Assembly (NCBI RefSeq): GCF_000004195.4
Contig: NC_030677.2
Location: 100,716,829 to 100,780,828, forward strand
DNA: 64,000 nucleotides
Source: Xenopus tropicalis
Taxonomy: Eukaryota; Chordata; Amphibia; Anura; Pipidae
Direction: 5' to 3'
Positions 46,546-64,000 of this stretch are shown here, one piece after another (within the stretch, counting starts at the first letter, position 1; the number at the start of each line of letters is the position of its first letter). A model generated the notes under the pieces. It searched no databases. It was not told the DNA's origin and worked only from the letters and a program-made list of their open reading frames with translations. The translations under genes were made by a program, and so were the position numbers.

Positions 46546-47247
46546 GTAAGTATGATAGGATTATCTGTTGACATAAGTACATTTATTTTAGCAAAAAATA
46601 GGAACCATAGTAGTTATTATCTTTAGCTAGCAGAGGTGCTTGCTGGTGCTTTTGTTTTTGCATGCAGTGTTCGCACGTTTTGATATGTTATCTCTATGAG
46701 GAAAATTAGCATTTAATTAGCTGCTGGTGACCTAAATTATGCAGGAATTAGATATATTTACAAAAAAAACGTGTGGTCATTATTTCACATATATTCATAT
46801 TTCAACTGTCAGAATCAGGAAGTGAAGGAAAATGTAGCAGATATATAAATATAGAAAATCATTACAATTTGGCTTTAAAACCACTAAATCACCCTAAAGT
46901 AGTAGACTAGAAATTATGTATATTATGCATAGGGCTTGAGGGGCAATTACCATTTAACACTGATAATCTATGCCACCAAATTAAATTGTCCTGAGAAAAT
47001 CAATTTCTGCACAAAGAAGTACTTTACCATGCCCTGTAATCATCTACATCAGCCCTTAGCACAATGATTATGTATTACCTCAAATATTATGAACAGGGAC
47101 AATACAATTCAAAAAAATATCAGGCTGTTGTGCCTCTTAACTATAACCCCGGTGAATATGTAAATATTTCATGTACCATGGTTACCCATGAATAATTTTC
47201 TAATTATCACTCACATTTATAAATCAAGAGTGTACCTTTCACTCAGG
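46546..47247. other. No gene recognised
   Basis: AT-rich sequence with no identified repeat. It would be intronic if the candidate exon at 46432 is real. Confidence 0.4.
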
Positions 47248-47399
47248 TCCAGACTGGGAGTCAAAATAGGCCCTGGCATTTCAAGTACAAAGAGGCCCAA
47301 ACAGCCCCCCACCAGCCTACAAAATAGTGACTTTCTATGGCATCTTACAGCAACCCCTTGGGCATTTGCCAGAACCACCAGATTGCCAGTCCGGGACAG
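47248..47399. mobile_element. hAT-like MITE fragment
   Basis: Starts 'caggtccagactgggagtca' and ends 'gattgccagtccgggac', inverted ends of the type seen at 945-1159. The 8-bp duplication is not clear. Confidence 0.5.
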
Positions 47400-48252
47400 C
47401 TAATATCTATGGCCACAAGATATGCATTATTGTAGTTATGTCACTGCATGTACTGTATAGAGGCAAGTAAATAAAATATAGGTGTGAGCAATTGTTTGCT
47501 TTGCGTGAGTGCATTCATTTGTAAATGAACTCTAAGAGAAATGTCACATGGTGTTGATGAACCATCATCATTTTCATCAGGTAGAGTTGCACTCAGTCAG
47601 TTTAATTAGAAAAGGCCCTTTAGCCATTTCCTCTCCTCTTCACACTAAATAGTAAAATGAAATAAGATCTCCTGGAGTGGATCATTATCCCCCTTATGAC
47701 ATGGGAATAAATGACAACTGTGGAGATTTTAAAGCACATACAGCTACTTTATAACAGGTGTCATAAAGAGACATAACTTTATTATTATTAATAATGAATA
47801 TTTGTAGAATAATATTTATTATGAATAATAAATGTTTCTATCCAAAGTGGACAGCATTATAACAAGTCATACATGTGCAATGTCTCTTTTAAATTAGTGA
47901 TGATAACATCCTGAGTTCTGACACCACTGAGCCCGTCTGTGCCAAAAATGTTAGTCAGTGTGACACTCCTCATAATAAAAGTTGAGGCTGATGTCCCAAG
48001 GAGTGTGTTAGTCGCCCGCGGATAGAACCGCTCTAAAATGCCTTTCCACCGGCAACAATAGGAGTTGGCCTATACAGAGCTTCAATTTTCCAAAGTCTTG
48101 CAAAGTTTCCTCCTGCAGGCTGACACGATTCATGGGGCATCAGACTGAAGCATAGCCTTGCTAGTAGTTGTATTGGCTAGCAGAAACACATGAACATAGC
48201 AAGTTCATACCATTAATAAAGGTTTCTATATGTATAACATATCTATATTATA
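47400..48252. other. No gene recognised
   Basis: AT-rich sequence with (TTA/ATT)n-like stretches near 47780-47830. No domain-bearing frame. Confidence 0.5.
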
Positions 48253-49336
48253 CAGTGGTTCTTCTATAATTTGAAGTCATATAATTAGAGTCTGGTGTTT
48301 TCAATCAATTGGTTGACAAACAAGTGGTAGCAAAGTCTGACCACACATATAACGCATTTGTGGATGTGAATTATGGCTCAAACAAAGGACGTATCTGAGG
48401 AAAATTCAAGACCATTGTTACCCTATCCAGAAGTGGTTGACCATCAAAAATAATTTCACTGCAAGGTATCTAATAGTCAGAGAAGTCACAAAGGAACCCA
48501 GGGTAATTCTAAGCAACTGAAGGCCTGTTTCACATTTGAGAATGTTGATGTTCATGAGTCCATCATCAGGAGAACACTGAACAGCAATGGTGTGTATGGC
48601 AGGGAAGCAAGGAAAAAGCCACTGCTCTCCCCCACAAATATTGCTGAACGTCACTTTGCTAAAGATCATGTGGACAAAACAGAAGAATACTGGAATAATG
48701 TTTTGTGGACGGATGAAGCCAAATTAGAACTGTTTGGCTTAAATAAGGAGTGTAACATTTGGAAGTTAGAGAAACACCAGCATAAGAACCTTATGCCATC
48801 TGTGAAACATGGTGGTGGGAGTGTTCTGGTTTGGGCCTGTTTTCCTGCATCTGGGCCTGGAGGGCTTGCCATCATTGATGGAACAATAAATTCTGAACTA
48901 CCACAAGATAACTTAATCTCAAAAGACAGTGGGTCACACAGCAAGACAACAATCCTTAACACACAATAATCCTAAACAAACAAGTGTTCTACCAAAGAAT
49001 GAATAAAACAAATGTTCTAGAATGGCCAAGTCAAAGTCCTGGGGAAACCCACCCACATCTGTATGGGCTAAAATTCCACTGACTCCATGTGCAGTTATTG
49101 CTGGGGGGGGGGGGGGGGGGTCACACCAAATACTGAGAACACCAATCACTTACATTTGCCACACCCAGATATCTTATTGGATAGTTTGTTTTTTTCAAAA
49201 AATACATGTTCAAATATAACAATTTTTGTTTTGTCTGTTTAGTTTTGATCTGCTTTTAAGACTTGTTTGGAAACAAGATGCTGTTTTCACGTCACATTCA
49301 TAAAAATATAGAACATTTTAAAGGGTTCACAAACCT
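48253..49336 (+). mobile_element. Tc1-like DNA transposon, internally deleted
   Basis: The left end 'cagtggttcttctataattt' and the right end 'atagaacattttaaagggtt' + 'cacaaac' fit a Tc1 family with 'gtctggtgttttcaatcaat' near its left end. The transposase is broken by deletions. A run of 18 G (49103-49120) has grown in the C-terminal coding part. Confidence 0.8.
48360..49140 (+). pseudogene. Tc1-like transposase pseudogene
   Basis: After an N-terminal 'atggctcaaacaaaggacgta' start (about 48371), the reading resumes at KIQDHCYPIQKWL-like sequence, so most of the helix-turn-helix DNA-binding domain is deleted. The best frame (48592-48969) keeps HFAKDHVDKTEEYWNNVLWT, then DEAKLELFGL (first catalytic Asp block of the DDE domain), KHGGGSVLVWACFPASGPGG and AIIDGTINSE. 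The second Asp region ('cagcaagacaacaatcctta') is in another frame. The final E motif is lost in a deletion after 'tggccaagtcaaagtcctgg'. It is not functional and is typical of old Tc1 copies. Confidence 0.85.
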
Positions 49337-49529
49337 TATATAAGGATTACATTCTGTAATAAAGCTAGGAGCTCCAGAACCTGAACATTATACCGTATGT
49401 CTCTCTAGGGGCTGCACATAATACTCTCTTAAACGAGTTAAACAATCATTCTGGAATACGTGACTAGTAATTTAATGTTCTCAATCGCTTCTCCACCTAC
49501 TGATAAACTAATGGTTCTGTAAAGTCATA
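49337..49529. other. Intergenic interval before the R3HDM4 promoter
   Basis: About 190 bp of AT-rich sequence separates the end of the Tc1 relic from the CpG-rich promoter. No feature recognised. Confidence 0.5.
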
Positions 49530-49623
49530 AACAACATGACGTGATCGTCCAGCTGACGCGCCCATCTGGCGTCATTTCCGCCAAGCGAAGCCTTCTGAGG
49601 CGAAGTCTTACCGAATCCTCGGA
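49530..49623 (+). promoter_or_regulatory. R3HDM4 CpG-rich promoter/5' UTR
   Basis: A sudden rise in CpG in an otherwise CpG-poor region. It includes TGACGTGATCG (CRE-like), CTGACGCGCCC and CTGGCGTCATTTCCGCC (combined CRE-half and ETS-type TTCC). No TATA box, as in housekeeping promoters. It runs directly into the start codon of exon 1. The transcription start is not determined. Confidence 0.6.

Positions 49624-64000
<14,377 letters not shown>

Overview
This is eukaryotic DNA from an amphibian, almost certainly a clawed frog (Xenopus). I lean to X. tropicalis because of the repeat mix: TTAA-flanked T2/Kolobok-type MITEs, CR1 tails, a Penelope-like relic and a SPIN hAT element. There are no bacterial-type operons. 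Most open frames are chance or repeat-derived.

The only gene I can identify is on the + strand at the right end. R3HDM4 (R3H domain-containing protein 4) starts in a CpG-rich promoter at about 49.55 kb and leaves the window at base 64000. Six coding exons were placed from splice sites: 49624-49670, 56415-56569, 58726-58844, 61418-61535, 61775-61860 and 63941-64000. All phases agree, giving 195 codons in one frame. The C-terminal R3H domain itself lies beyond the window. One more exon-like segment without an assigned gene is at 46432-46545.

From 1 to about 49.5 kb the window is a gene-poor repeat landscape. From the left it holds: a hAT MITE with a perfect 8-bp target duplication (945-1159); a CR1 LINE 3' end (about 1857-2885, - strand); a near-perfect 88-bp inverted repeat carrying hammerhead-ribozyme-like cores on both strands (5479-5667); nested TTAA MITEs (7511-8195); a decayed Penelope-like reverse transcriptase (14.5-15.3 kb); a 3.4-kb T2-type MITE swollen by about 38 copies of a 63-bp satellite (26291-29708); a hAT inserted in an old Tc1 (29.8-30.5 kb); an element with a bidirectional TATA/CRE palindrome and a G-rich minisatellite (40375-41191); a SPIN hAT element with a perfect 8-bp duplication (45716-45911); and a deleted Tc1 transposon (48253-49336).

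The R3HDM4 introns are equally repeat-rich. They include a young Tc1 deletion derivative inserted at the centre of a palindromic MITE (51979-52821), and two copies of one MITE in opposite orientation in introns 1 and 5, which could pair in the pre-mRNA.

The most notable signals are the paired hammerhead-like motifs, the promoter-like palindromes carried inside several unrelated MITEs, the satellite with four-unit higher-order structure riding in a MITE, and the exact short palindromes at 17913-17970 and 32838-32877. All family assignments come from reading the sequence and from memory of the families; no database search was run.
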